From Cellulomonas sp. 73-92 (GTDB lineage: Bacteria > Actinomycetota > Actinomycetes > Actinomycetales > Cellulomonadaceae): a stretch of DNA of 64,000 nt. Shown here in pieces: positions 1 through 9,732 of the stretch (the first letter of the stretch is position 1; each line of letters opens with the position of its first letter). The notes beneath the pieces were generated by a model, which was not told the DNA's origin, ran no database searches, and worked only from the letters and a program-made list of their open reading frames with translations. Location of the stretch: assembly GCF_001898175.1 (NCBI RefSeq), contig NZ_MKTH01000014.1:310850-374849 (forward strand), in the 5' to 3' direction. A program made the position numbers and the translations under genes.

Positions 1-1
1 G

Positions 2-298
2 GCAGCCGACGACGGCCTCGCGGGGATCCTCGACTTCGGCGACGTCGCCGCGGGCGACCCGGCGTCGGACCTCGGTGCCGCGTGGGCGACGTTCACCGCC
101 ACCGGCCGCGCCCGGTTCTGGGCGGCGTACGCCGCGGCGTCCTCGCTCTCGCCTGACCGGCTGGCCGCGCTCCATGTCCGGGCGCGCGCCTGGGCCGCCG
201 CGCTGGTGCCGCCCTACACGGCGCACCCGGACGAGCACCCGGGCCTCGCGGCGGCGGGCGCCCACGCGCTCCGCGAGCTCGCGTCCGACCTCCGCTGA
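2..298 (+). CDS. APH-family phosphotransferase, C-terminal part
   Basis: Last 98 codons of a kinase of the aminoglycoside phosphotransferase/choline kinase fold; its start is outside the window. The visible part opens just before ILDFGD, the metal-binding DFG-like segment, followed by GDPASDLGAAW, the usual end of the APH catalytic core, and then a helical tail. Family members move the gamma-phosphate of ATP to a small hydroxylated substrate. The substrate cannot be told from this fragment and antibiotic resistance should not be assumed. It converges on the ABC permease gene, with a GC-rich hairpin between the two stops. Confidence 0.8.
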   Translation, partial: AADDGLAGILDFGDVAAGDPASDLGAAWATFTATGRARFWAAYAAASSLSPDRLAALHVRARAWAAALVPPYTAHPDEHPGLAAAGAHALRELASDLR

Positions 299-318
299 GG
301 CGGCGCCGGCCGGCCGCC
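299..318. terminator. Possible bidirectional terminator hairpin
   Basis: Perfect 6-bp arms GGCGGC and GCCGCC around an 8-nt loop, immediately after the stop of the kinase and before the convergent ABC permease stop. There is no T-tract, which is common for actinobacterial terminators, but in DNA this GC-rich such hairpins also arise by chance. Confidence 0.4.
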
Positions 319-323
319 CGCGG

Positions 324-1076
324 TCACTGCCGGGCGCGGCCCCGGCGCGTGGCCCACATCGCCAGGACGGCGAAGACGGCGACCCACGCCACCCAGTTGA
401 GGACCAGCGTCCACATCGGGTCGACGTGCGTGCTGGTCACCGAGTGCCCCTGCATCTGCGGCCAGCGCGCCAGCCCCGCGTACCCGTACATCGGCGTCCA
501 CCGGGCGATCTGCTGCACGGTGCCGGAGAGCGGGACGAAGAGGTTGCCGAAGAACGCCCACACCACGAGCGAGGCCGAGGCGACGCCGATGGCGCTCTCG
601 GAGTGGAACAGCTGCGCGATGACCAGGCCGTACAGCGCGAAGATCGACGACCCCAGCCACGTGACGAGGAAGGTCGCCAGCCACACCCAGGGCTCCGTGA
701 CCCGCGCACCGGTGGCGGCGCCGACCACGGTGACCGCCAGCGCCCCGACCGCCGACACCACCAGCGCCACGACCACCTTGGTCGCGACGAACCCCGGCGG
801 CCGCAGGGGCGTCAGGGCGAGCTGTCGCCCCCACCCCTGGAGCAGCTCCATCGCGGCGGAGGCGGCGATGGACGTCGCAGCGATCGACGCCCCGTACGCC
901 GCCATCGCGGTCATGACGTAGAACCGGGTGTCGCCCCTCCCGACGGCGTCGGCGCTCGCGCCGAACGCGGTGCCGAAGAGGACGTACATCACCACCGGGA
1001 GGGCGATGACGAACGAGATGTACATCCCGTCGCGCAGCTGCCGTACCAGGTCGATCCGCAGGTAGGTCGCGTTCAC
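324..1076 (-). CDS. ABC-2 type transporter permease
   Basis: A 250-residue membrane protein of the ABC-2 exporter permease type. Hydrophobic segments include FVIALPVVMYVLFGTAFG near the N terminus and further stretches around residues 80, 110, 145, 175 and 230, consistent with six membrane helices. The GTG start at 1076 overlaps the stop of the upstream ATPase gene as GTGA, so the two are translationally coupled and should form one exporter. Substrate unknown; the family exports drugs, lipids or polysaccharides. The C terminus ends in a short basic tail (RRGRARQ). Confidence 0.85.
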   Translation of the reverse strand: MNATYLRIDLVRQLRDGMYISFVIALPVVMYVLFGTAFGASADAVGRGDTRFYVMTAMAAYGASIAATSIAASAAMELLQGWGRQLALTPLRPPGFVATKVVVALVVSAVGALAVTVVGAATGARVTEPWVWLATFLVTWLGSSIFALYGLVIAQLFHSESAIGVASASLVVWAFFGNLFVPLSGTVQQIARWTPMYGYAGLARWPQMQGHSVTSTHVDPMWTLVLNWVAWVAVFAVLAMWATRRGRARQ

Positions 1077-1993
1077 TCCCCGTCCCCCTCCCCCGTCAGT
1101 GCGAGGAACGCCGACTCGAGCGTCGGGGCGGCGATCTCCAGGTCGTGCCCGCCGAGCTCGGTGAGCAGGATGCGGGCGACGTCGTCGGACGAGGTCCCGT
1201 TGACCGTGACGCGCTCACCCTCGCGGTGCACCTCGCGCACTCCCGGCACCGCCCGCAGCCGGTCGAGCACACCGTCGGCCGCACCGGGCACCGTGGCGAG
1301 GACCGTGCGGTCGCCGACGAGGCCCCGCAGCTGGGCCGTCGGCCCGTCCGCCAGGATCCGGCCGTGGTCGATGAGCACCGTCCGCGGCGCGAACGCCTGG
1401 GCTTCCTCGAGGTAGTGCGTCGCGAACAGCACGGTCCGGCCGTCGCGCGTCTCCTCGTGCATGGTCTCCCAGAAGGAGCGCCGCGCGCCGACGTCCATCC
1501 CCGCCGTCGGCTCGTCGAGCACGAGCACCTGCGGGTCGGGCAGCAGCGCCAGCGCGAACCGCAGCCGCTGCTGCTCGCCGCCGGAGCAGGCGCGCACCTT
1601 GCGCCGCGCCAGGTCCGTGACGCCGGCCCGTTCCATGACGACGGCCATCCGGCCCTGCGCGCCGTGCAGCGCCGCGATCGCCAGCACGGTCTCGCCGACG
1701 GTGAGGTCGCGCAGCAGCCCGCCCGACTGGAGCACCGCGGAGACGCGCCCGCCGCGGGCCGCGGTCTCCGGGGTGCCCCCGAGGACCTCGACGGTCCCCT
1801 CGGTCGGGGCGATGAGCCCGAGCACCATGTCGAGCGTCGTCGTCTTGCCGGCGCCGTTCGGGCCGAGGACCGCGACGATCTCCCCCGCCTCGACGGTGAG
1901 GTCGATCCCGTCGACGGCGACCACGGGCGCGGCCGCGGACGAGTACACCTTGCGGACGCCGCGCAGCGACAACGCGGGAGGGGACGGGGTCAC
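1073..1993 (-). CDS. ABC transporter ATP-binding protein
   Basis: A 306-residue ATPase that powers the coupled ABC-2 permease. Visible motifs: Walker A GPNGAGKT, Q-loop near VLQSGG, signature CSGGEQQR, Walker B VLVLDEP, and switch His in FATHYLEEAQ. The C-terminal 80 residues resemble the accessory domain of DrrA-like exporters. I place the start at a GTG (VTPSPPALSLRG) because the frame upstream of it looks unlike a protein and the family starts near here; an SD-like AGGG precedes it by about 10 nt. GTGA overlap with the permease gene downstream. Confidence 0.87.
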   Translation of the reverse strand: MTPSPPALSLRGVRKVYSSAAAPVVAVDGIDLTVEAGEIVAVLGPNGAGKTTTLDMVLGLIAPTEGTVEVLGGTPETAARGGRVSAVLQSGGLLRDLTVGETVLAIAALHGAQGRMAVVMERAGVTDLARRKVRACSGGEQQRLRFALALLPDPQVLVLDEPTAGMDVGARRSFWETMHEETRDGRTVLFATHYLEEAQAFAPRTVLIDHGRILADGPTAQLRGLVGDRTVLATVPGAADGVLDRLRAVPGVREVHREGERVTVNGTSSDDVARILLTELGGHDLEIAAPTLESAFLALTGEGDGE

Positions 1994-2066
1994 GGTGCCA
2001 ACCCTGGTCCCCCTGGCCCACGCCGTCCAGATCAGAGGCCCGCTGACCAGCGCGTGCCGGCTGCGC

Positions 2067-3403
2067 TCAGGCCCGGGGGTCCAGCACGGAGGCGAGGAAC
2101 AGCGGCCAGCCGGTCTCACCGTCGCCGACGACGAACAGGTAGGGCCGGTCGACGAGGAGCTCGACCGGCGGTGGCGCGGGAGCGCCGGCGGCCGCCACCC
2201 CGAGCTCGGTGACCGCGGCCGCCCGCGTGCCCTCTTCGTCGACCGTGAGCACCGCCTGCTGCCATGCCTGGCCGAGGTACAGCGCCGGGTGGGGCTGCTC
2301 GAGCATACCGTCGAGGCCCGCGGTGCTCGGATCGAGCAGCCGGCCCAGACCCATCGCGGTGATCGAGCGGAGGAGGTCGACCTTCGTCGTCATGTCGAGC
2401 TTCGGCAGCGCGACGAACGCGTCCTGCGCCGCCGCGGTGCCGAGCGCCGCGACGAGGGCGGCCACCGTGGCCGGGTCGGCCCTGGCAGGATCGGCCGCCG
2501 CCGACGAGCCGGGGGGCGGCAGGATCACGTCGGCGTGAAGGTCCGCGGTGTACGGCAGCCGGAGCGCGCGCCAGCCGTCGCGCTGGATGTAGGCGAAGCT
2601 GCCGGTCTGGTGCATGGTGGCGACCGTGACCTGCGCGCCCGACGGCAGGGTGAACGGCCCGTCGTCGGTGCCTGCGGCGTCGAACGGCTGCTGCCAGCGG
2701 GCGGCGAGCGCGACCGCGTTCTGGAGCACCAGCGCCAGCATCGGGTCCGGGACGACGGCCGACCTCTTCACCAGCCCGCCCGTGTTCTCGTTCACCCAGG
2801 CGTCGAGGTCCTTTTCTTCCCGGCCGCCGAGCTCAGGTCCGTCACCAGCACGCCCGCGCCGTACCCGCGGACGAGCCGAGCGAGGTAGGACTCGGTGATC
2901 CGCCATCCGTCGTCCACCACCACCTGGTTGGCGACGTGCACCACCGGCTTGGCGGGCAGCTCCTTCGCCTGCACCGCCGCCGGGTCGCCCTCGTACCGCG
3001 CGAGGGCCGCCGTCAGGGCGTTCACCGCGTCGGTGCGTTCCTGGCCCGGGGCGCCGAGGACCTCGTCGAGCCTCGCGGCGCTCGCACCGTCGGCCCCTTC
3101 GGCGAGCATCGCCAACGCCACGAGGAGGCTCGCGGGAGACACGACCGCACCGCCCGGCGAGTCGGCCGGGTCGCTGGCGGCCAGCGCCGCGAAGCCGGCG
3201 CGCCACGTCGCGGCGACGACGGGATCGACCGCCGTCGCCGTGCCCGGCGCCACCGCGTCGCGCACCCCGGACCCCGTCTGCAGCCCGTGCGCCGTGCGAT
3301 CGCCGCCGGGCGGGATCGTCGTCACCGCTGCCCCCCGACCGGCGCACGCCCCGAGCGCGAGCACGCACGCGACCAGACCCGCCACCGCTCGACCTCGTCC
3401 CAT
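2067..3403 (-). pseudogene. Serpin-family lipoprotein, frameshifted
   Basis: A serine protease inhibitor of the serpin family, split into two frames. The N-terminal frame (203 codons, from the ATG at 3403) has a lipoprotein signal with lipobox LGAC, then serpin helices. The C-terminal frame ends at 2067 and holds the hinge EEGTRAAAVT, an Ala/Gly/Pro-rich reactive loop, and the RPYLFVV strand. Frames switch at the A4 run (TTTT at 2812-2815 on the plus strand); one more A would read SSAAGKKKDLDAWV, restoring a protein of about 445 residues. Counting from the hinge puts P1 at Ala, suggesting an elastase- or subtilisin-like target, but the loop is about 4 residues longer than in alpha-1-antitrypsin. 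True pseudogene or sequencing error cannot be told here. Confidence 0.82.
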
Positions 3404-3461
3404 GCCGGGATCATGTCGGCGGCGGGCACGGCCTTGCGCTCGCCCACGTTGCGGTTCGGCC

Positions 3462-6135
3462 TCAGACGCCGGCGACCTGCCGCAGCACGTACTGCAGGAT
3501 GCCGCCGTTGCGGTAGTAGTCCGCCTCGCCGGGGGTGTCGATGCGCACCACGGCGTCGAACGCGACCACGGAGCCGTCGTCCTTCGTCGCTCGCACCGCG
3601 ACCGTCCGAGGGGTCGTCCCGCCGTTCAGCTCCGCGACGCCGGTGATCTCGAAGGTCTCGGTGCCGTCGAGGCCCAGCGCGTCGGCGGTGCGCCCCTCCG
3701 GGAACTGCAGCGGCAGCACGCCCATCCCGATGAGGTTCGACCGGTGGATGCGCTCGAAGCTCTCCGCGATGACGGCCTTGACGCCCAGCAGGCTGGTGCC
3801 CTTCGCCGCCCAGTCGCGCGACGAGCCCGAGCCGTACTCCTTGCCGCCGAGCACGACGAGCGGCACGCCGGCCGCCTGGTACGCGACCGAGGCGTCGTAG
3901 ATCGTCGCCTGCTCGCCGGTGAGGAAGTTCACGGTCATGCCGCCCTCGACGCCCGGCACCAGCTGGTTGCGCAGCCGGATGTTGGCGAACGTCCCGCGGA
4001 TCATCACCTCGTGGTTGCCGCGCCGCGAGCCGTACGAGTTGAAGTCCTTGCGCTCCACGCCGTGCGCCTGCAGGTACTGCGCCGCCGGGCTGCCGGGCTT
4101 GATGGACCCCGCCGGGCTGATGTGGTCGGTGGTGACGGAGTCGCCGAGCTTGGCCAGCACGCGCGCCCCGACGATGTCGGTCACCGGCTCCGGGGCGGCG
4201 CCCATGCCCTCGAAGTACGGGGGCTTGCGCACGTAGGTGGACTCGGCGTCCCAGCCGAAGGTGTCGCCCTCCGGCGTCGATCGACGAGTCGATCGTCGCC
4301 TGCACCTCCTCCGGGCTCGGCCAGATGTCGCGCAGGAACACCGGCGAGCCGTCCTCGGTGCGGCCGAGCGGCTGCGTCTCGAAGTCGAAGTCCATCGTCC
4401 CGGCGAGCGCGTACGCGATGACCAGCGGCGGGCTGGCCAGGTAGTTCATCTTGACGTCGGGGTTGATGCGGCCCTCGAAGTTGCGGTTGCCGGACAGCAC
4501 CGAGACCACCGCGAGGTCGTGCTCGTTGACGACGGCCGAGACCTTCTCGTCGAGCGGGCCGGAGTTGCCGATGCACGTGCCGCAGCCGTAGCCGACGAGG
4601 TGGAAGCCGAGCTTCTCCAGGTACGGCCACAGGCCGGCCTTCTCGTAGTAGTTCGTCACCACCTGCGAGCCGGGGGCCATGGAGGTCTTCACCCACGGCT
4701 TGGCGGTCAGGCCCTTCTCCACCGCCTTGCGCGCCAGCAGGCCGGCGGCGAGCATCACCGACGGGTTCGACGTGTTGGTGCAGCTCGTCACCGACGCGAT
4801 CGCCACCGCGCCGTGGAAGAGCTCGAACTCCTTGCCGTTCGAATCGACGACGTGGTGCCGCGCGTGGCCGTCGGCGCTGTACGCCGGGGCGTCCGACGCG
4901 GGGAACGACTCCTCGTCGGCCTCGTCGACCCCCGCCAGCTCGGGGACGTACGCGGGCAGGTCCCGCTCGAACTGCTGCTTGGCGCGGGACAGCTCGATCC
5001 GGTCCTGCGGGCGCTTCGGCCCGGCGATCGACGGCACCACCGTGGACAGGTCGAGCTCGAGGTACTCGGAGAACACCGGCTCGCGCGACGGGTCGTGCCA
5101 CAGTCCCTGCTCCTTGGCGTACGCCTCGACGAGCGCCACCTGCGCGTCGGAGCGCCCGGTGAGGCGCAGGTAGTCCAGCGTCACCTCGTCGATCGGGAAG
5201 ATCGCCGCGGTCGAGCCGAACTCGGGGCTCATGTTGCCGATCGTCGCCCGGTTGGCCAGCGGCACCGCGGCCACGCCCTCGCCGTAGAACTCGACGAACT
5301 TGCCGACGACGCCGTGCGACCGCAGCGTCTGGGTGATCGTCAGCACGACGTCGGTCGCCGTGACGCCGGCGGGGATCTCCCCGGTCAGCCTGAAGCCCAC
5401 CACGCGCGGGATGAGCATCGACACGGGCTGGCCCAGCATGGCCGCCTCGGCCTCGATGCCGCCCACGCCCCAGCCGAGCACGCCCAGCCCGTTGACCATC
5501 GTCGTGTGGGAGTCGGTGCCCACGCACGTGTCGGGGTAGGCCTGCACCACGCCGTCGACGTCGCGGGTCATCACCACGCGCGCGAGGTACTCGATGTTGA
5601 CCTGGTGCACGATGCCCGTCCCCGGCGGCACCACCTTGAAGTCGTCGAACGCGGTCTGGCCCCAGCGGAGGAACTGGTAGCGCTCGTGGTTCCGCTGGTA
5701 CTCCAGCTCGACGTTGCGCTCGAAGGCGTCCGGCCGGCCGGCGACGTCGATCTGGACCGAGTGGTCGATGACGAGCTCGGCGGGCGCCAGCGGGTTGATC
5801 CGCGTCGGGTCGCCGCCCAGGTCGGCGATCGCCTCGCGCATGGTCGCGAGGTCGACGACGCACGGCACGCCGGTGAAGTCCTGCATGATGACGCGCCCGG
5901 GCGTGAACTGGATCTCGGTGTCCGGCTCGGCGTCCGGGTCCCAGCCGGCCAGCGCGCGCACGTGGTCGGCGGTGATGTTGGCACCGTCCTCGGTGCGCAG
6001 CAGGTTCTCCGCCAGCACCTTGAGGCTGAACGGCAACCGCTCCAGGCCCGGCACCGTGGCCAGCCGGAACACCTCGTACGACGTCCCGCCGACCTGGAGT
6101 GTTCCCTTGGCACCGAACGTGTCCACGCTGTTCAC
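3462..6135 (-). pseudogene. acnA: Aconitate hydratase, one-base frameshift
   Basis: Aconitase of the AcnA/IRP1 type, interconverting citrate and isocitrate in the TCA cycle. The first 621 codons (GTG start at 6135, AAGGAG 7 nt upstream) carry the 4Fe-4S cysteines in [12 protein letters not shown] and [11 protein letters not shown]. The swivel domain ([10 protein letters not shown] onward, with [10 protein letters not shown]) is in another frame. Removing one G at 4271/4272 reads [16 protein letters not shown] and restores about 890 residues, the normal length. Since aconitase is rarely dispensable and everything else is conserved, a sequencing or assembly indel is as likely as a real mutation. 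Confidence 0.88.
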
Positions 6136-6166
6136 TGCGGCTCCTTCTCCGGGTCGTTCCGGGGGG

Positions 6167-6172
6167 ATTATC
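6167..6172 (-). promoter_or_regulatory. Probable acnA -10 element
   Basis: Reads GATAAT on the minus strand, a near-consensus -10 about 32 nt upstream of the acnA GTG start, leaving room for the AAGGAG ribosome site. No good -35 is visible. The hexamer overlaps the palindrome at 6169-6186, so a repressor bound there would block it. Confidence 0.5.
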
Positions 6173-6186
6173 TCGACATCAAGATA
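6169..6186 (-). promoter_or_regulatory. Palindrome in the aconitase promoter, likely operator
   Basis: On the minus strand TATCTTGATGTCGAGATA: arms TATCT and AGATA are perfect and the inner bases are nearly symmetrical. It overlaps the -10 of acnA. The AT-rich arms stand out sharply from the surrounding GC-rich DNA. No regulator gene of the AcnR (TetR) type lies next to acnA, so the binding protein is unknown. Confidence 0.55.
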
Positions 6187-6240
6187 TCACCGGGCCTCCC
6201 CCTGCGCGGCCGCTCGCGCGTGCGACGGGCCGGCGTCTCG

Positions 6241-6417
6241 TCAGGCGGTCGTGCCGCTCGCCTTCTCGAGCTCGTCGGACGCCTTGCGCTCGGCCTCGAC
6301 CGCCCGCTCGTAGGCGCGGTGGTCGTACTCGGGCGTGCCCTGCTTGGCCAGCTCCTCGGTCACCTGCCGCTTCGCTCGCACCAGCCGCTCGGCCAGCTCG
6401 TCGTGGGTCGATCCCAT
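6241..6417 (-). CDS. Small charged helical protein (58 aa)
   Basis: A 58-residue hypothetical protein beginning MGSTHDELAERL, very rich in Glu, Lys, Arg and Ala, with heptad-like spacing that predicts one or two amphipathic helices. A good GGGGAGGA ribosome site lies 6-8 nt before the ATG. It has no signal peptide or cysteine. I do not recognise a named family. It sits between the RNA methyltransferase gene and acnA, all on the minus strand, separated by 83 and 105 bp. Confidence 0.65.
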   Translation of the reverse strand: MGSTHDELAERLVRAKRQVTEELAKQGTPEYDHRAYERAVEAERKASDELEKASGTTA

Positions 6418-6500
6418 CGCCGGTCCTCCCCTCCCGTGGATCCGTGGTCCTGCACGTCCCACGGTAGGCGCCCAGGCCTGCGGCGGCCCGACGAACACGG

Positions 6501-7739
6501 TCACCGGGTGAGGACCGCCACCGCCTCCACGTGGTGCGTCATCGGGAAGAGGTCGTAGCCCGTCACCGCATCGAGCGTGTAGCCCGCCGCCACGAAGAGC
6601 GCGGCGTCGCGCGCGAGCGCGGCCGGGTCGCACGCGACGTAGACCACGCGCCGCGGCGCGAGCGCGGCCACCGCATCGACCACACGCCGGCCGGCGCCCG
6701 TGCGCGGCGGGTCGAGGACCACGACGTCGGTTGCCCCGACGCCCGACGCGAGCACACCGCCCACCTCCCCCGCGCGGAGCGTGACCTGCGGGCGGTCGTG
6801 CAGCAGCCGGCGGGCGTCCCGGACCGCCCGGTCGTCGCCCTCCACCGCCACGACCCCGCCGCCCTCGCCGACGGCGTCCGCCAGCGGCAGCGTGAAGAGA
6901 CCGGCACCCGAGTACAGGTCCAGGACGCGGGCTCCGGCCAGGTCGCCGGCTGCGTCCAGGACCGCGCCCACGAGGACCGCCGGTGCCTCGCGGTGCACCT
7001 GCCAGAAGCCCGCCGCCGAGACCCGGTACGTCCACCGGCCCGCGGCCGTCGTCACCTGCTCCTGCACGGTGGTGCGCGCGTTGGGCCGCGGGTCCGGCCG
7101 CCCGCGCGACAGGTCGAACGGGGCGCCGTCGACGAGCACGACGCCGGCCTGCGCGCCCGCCGGCACGACGGCCTCGATCCGCGCGCCCGCCGGCCAGCGC
7201 CGGTCGAACAGCCCGAGCCCCGCGACGGCCTCCGACGCCAGCGGCATGTCGGCCAGCGGCAGCACGTCGTGCGAGCGGTGGCGGTACATGCCCGCGCGAC
7301 CCGCGCCGTCCACGACCAGGTCGATCCGCGTGCGCCAGGCCAGACCGCCGCGCTCGTCGTCGCCCGGGGCCGCCAGCACCGGCACCGCGCGCTCGTCGTG
7401 CGCCAGCCGGCGCAGCTGCTCCTCGAGGACCGCCCGCTTCCAGGCGCGCTGCGCCGGCAGGGCCACGTGGGCCAGCTCGCCGCCGCCGACGCCGCCCGGG
7501 CCCGCAGCCGGCCACACCGACGGCACCCGGTCGGGCGAGGCGTCGAGGACGTCGACCGCGTCGGCCCGCCAGAACGACCTGCCCTCCCCGGACTCCGTCA
7601 GGCGCGCGCGCACCCGTTCGCCCGGCAGCGCGTGCCGGACGAACACCACCCGCCCGTCCAGCCGCGCGACGCAGTGCCCGCCGTGCGCGACCGGCCCGAC
7701 GACGAGGTCGACGAGGTCCACGTCCTGGTCAGTAGGCAC
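6501..7739 (-). CDS. TRAM-domain class I SAM-dependent RNA methyltransferase (TrmA/RlmD type)
   Basis: A 412-residue uracil-5 RNA methyltransferase. The first 60 residues form a TRAM RNA-binding domain (VGPVAHGGHCVARLDG..VRHALPGE). The SAM motif VLDLYSGAGLFTLPLA, the VVLDPPRTGAG motif and the catalytic loop YVACDPAALARD with its Cys are all present. Family members methylate U54 of tRNA or uridines of 23S rRNA; the exact target is undecided. The four-Cys iron-sulfur cluster of RlmD is not evident. Start GTG at 7739 (VPTDQDV) overlaps the end of the transporter gene by 11 bp, so the two are probably cotranscribed. Confidence 0.85.
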   Translation of the reverse strand: MPTDQDVDLVDLVVGPVAHGGHCVARLDGRVVFVRHALPGERVRARLTESGEGRSFWRADAVDVLDASPDRVPSVWPAAGPGGVGGGELAHVALPAQRAWKRAVLEEQLRRLAHDERAVPVLAAPGDDERGGLAWRTRIDLVVDGAGRAGMYRHRSHDVLPLADMPLASEAVAGLGLFDRRWPAGARIEAVVPAGAQAGVVLVDGAPFDLSRGRPDPRPNARTTVQEQVTTAAGRWTYRVSAAGFWQVHREAPAVLVGAVLDAAGDLAGARVLDLYSGAGLFTLPLADAVGEGGGVVAVEGDDRAVRDARRLLHDRPQVTLRAGEVGGVLASGVGATDVVVLDPPRTGAGRRVVDAVAALAPRRVVYVACDPAALARDAALFVAAGYTLDAVTGYDLFPMTHHVEAVAVLTR

Positions 7740-9732
7740 GCGGGATCGTCCCCGGGGCGTACTCCTCGAGGCCGGTCTGGCCCGCGGTGGACGACAGCTG
7801 CCACGGCACCGAGGCCACCACGACCCCCGGGGTGAACAGGAGGCGGGCCTTGAGGCGCAGCGCGCTCTGGTTGTGCAGCAGCTGTTCCCACCAGTGCCCG
7901 ACGACGTACTCGGGGATGTAGACGACCACCAGGTCCCGCGGGCTGTCGCGATGGATGGAGCGGACGTACGAGATGACCGGCCGGGTGATCTCGCGGAACG
8001 GCGAGTCGAGCACCTTGAGCGGCACCGGGATGTCGAGGGAGTCCCACTGCTCCCGCAGCGCGGTGACCTCGTCGGCGTCGACGCCGACGGTGATCGCCTC
8101 GATCTCCTGGGGGCGGAAGGCTCGCGCATAGGCCAGCGCGCGCATCGTCGGCCGGTGCAGGTGGGACACGAGGACGATGGCGTGCACCCGGCTGGGCAGC
8201 GCCCTCGCCTCGGCGAGGTCGTCGCCCAGCGCCAGCTCCTTGCGCACCCGCGTGTAGTGCCGGTTGATCGCCTTCATGATGACGAACACGCACGCCATGG
8301 CGAGGATCGCGATGTAGGCGCCGCGGACGAACTTCGTGATGAGCACGACGACGAGCACGACGCCCGTCAGGAAGAACCCGAAGCCGTTGATGACGCGCGA
8401 CCGGCGCATCTGGGCACGGCGGGCCTCGTCCTGCTCGGTGGCCAGGACGCGCGTCCAGTGCCTGGTCATGCCGAGCTGGCTGAGCGTGAAGCTCACGAAC
8501 ACCCCGACGATGTACAGCTGGATCAGGTGCGTCACCTGCGCGTGGAAGGCCCAGATGAGGACGATCGCACCCGCGGCCAGCGTGATGATCCCGTTGGAGA
8601 AGGCCAGCCGGTCGCCGCGCGTGTGCAGCTGGCGCGGCAGGAACCCGTCGCGGGCGAGCACCGAGCCGAGGACGGGGAACCCGTTGAACGCGGTGTTCGC
8701 GGCCAGGACGAGGATCAGGCCGGTGACGACCGCGATCACGACGTACATGACGCCGCGCCCACCGAAGACCGCCGCGGACAGCTGGCTGATCACCGGGTGC
8801 TGGACGTAGGAGCTGCCGACCGGCGTGCCACCCGAGAGCAGCTGGTCGGCGGGGTCGTCGGCCAGCTGCAGGTGGGTCGCCCTGGAGAGCAGGAGGATCG
8901 ACAGCATCATCGTGATCGCGATGCCGCCGAGCAGCGCGAGGGTGGTGGCGGCATTCTTCGACTTCGGCTTCTGGAACGAGGGCACGCCGTTGCTGATGGC
9001 TTCGACCCCGGTGAGCGCCGCGGAGCCCGACGCGAAGGCCCGCAGGACGAGGAAGCCGCCGGCCACGCCGGTGAGCCCGGCGTCGTACCCCGCCTCGGGG
9101 ATCAGGTGGAACCCCGCGCTCTCGGCGAGCGGGAGGGTCCCGGCGACGTAGCGGATGGCGCCGACGACGGCCAGGGCGCCGATCGACGCCATGAAGAGAT
9201 AGGTAGGGATCGCGAAGGCGGTCCCGGACTCCCTGACACCGCGAAGGTTGATCAGTGTGAGGAGCACGACGACGACGATCGCGAACTCGGTCTCGTGGCC
9301 TCGCAGGATCGGCAGCGCGGTCGCCGCGTACTGGGCACCGGAGGACACGGACACGGCCACCGTCAGGACGTAGTCGACCAGCAGCGCCGAGGCCACGGTG
9401 ACGCCGGCGGTCGGACCGAGGTTCTCGGTCGCGACCTCGTAGTCGCCACCGCCCGAGGGGTAGGCGTGGACGTTCTGCCGGTACGACGCGACGACGGTGA
9501 TCATGACGACCGCCACCGCGACCCCCACCCACGGCGACACCACCAACGCGGAGGCGCCCACGAGCGAGAGCGTCAGCAGCACCTCGTCCGGCGCGTAGGC
9601 GACGGACGAGAGCGCGTCGGAGGCGAACACCGGCAAGGCGATGCGCTTGGGCAGGAGCGTGTGCCCGAGCCGCTCGCTGCGGACCGGGCGGCCGAGGAGC
9701 AGCCGCTTCGTGGCATCGGAGATGTCGGGCAC
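7729..9732 (-). CDS. APC-superfamily transporter, KimA-type potassium importer
   Basis: A 667-residue membrane protein: about 12 hydrophobic helices (residues 35-470) and a cytoplasmic C-terminal domain of universal-stress-protein fold (VHAIVLVSHLHRPTMRAL..). The core motif DALSSVAYAPDEVLLTL and YPSGGGDYEVA are typical of the KimA/YdaO group, proton-coupled K+ importers that c-di-AMP inhibits in Bacillus. The divergent neighbours encode two TrkA-type K+ regulatory proteins, which supports a potassium role over amino-acid transport. The GTG start at 9732 lies 8 nt after a TAGCAT -10, so its mRNA is probably leaderless. Confidence 0.8.
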   Translation of the reverse strand: MPDISDATKRLLLGRPVRSERLGHTLLPKRIALPVFASDALSSVAYAPDEVLLTLSLVGASALVVSPWVGVAVAVVMITVVASYRQNVHAYPSGGGDYEVATENLGPTAGVTVASALLVDYVLTVAVSVSSGAQYAATALPILRGHETEFAIVVVVLLTLINLRGVRESGTAFAIPTYLFMASIGALAVVGAIRYVAGTLPLAESAGFHLIPEAGYDAGLTGVAGGFLVLRAFASGSAALTGVEAISNGVPSFQKPKSKNAATTLALLGGIAITMMLSILLLSRATHLQLADDPADQLLSGGTPVGSSYVQHPVISQLSAAVFGGRGVMYVVIAVVTGLILVLAANTAFNGFPVLGSVLARDGFLPRQLHTRGDRLAFSNGIITLAAGAIVLIWAFHAQVTHLIQLYIVGVFVSFTLSQLGMTRHWTRVLATEQDEARRAQMRRSRVINGFGFFLTGVVLVVVLITKFVRGAYIAILAMACVFVIMKAINRHYTRVRKELALGDDLAEARALPSRVHAIVLVSHLHRPTMRALAYARAFRPQEIEAITVGVDADEVTALREQWDSLDIPVPLKVLDSPFREITRPVISYVRSIHRDSPRDLVVVYIPEYVVGHWWEQLLHNQSALRLKARLLFTPGVVVASVPWQLSSTAGQTGLEEYAPGTIPRAY

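Noticed and set aside
2800-2830. Programmed frameshifting in the serpin at the A-run
   Set aside because: The run is only four A and the neighbouring codons do not form a proper slippery heptamer; the re-paired codons would mismatch. An indel is simpler.
4265-4280. Programmed frameshift in aconitase
   Set aside because: No slippery run or downstream structure is evident, and aconitases are not known to use recoding.
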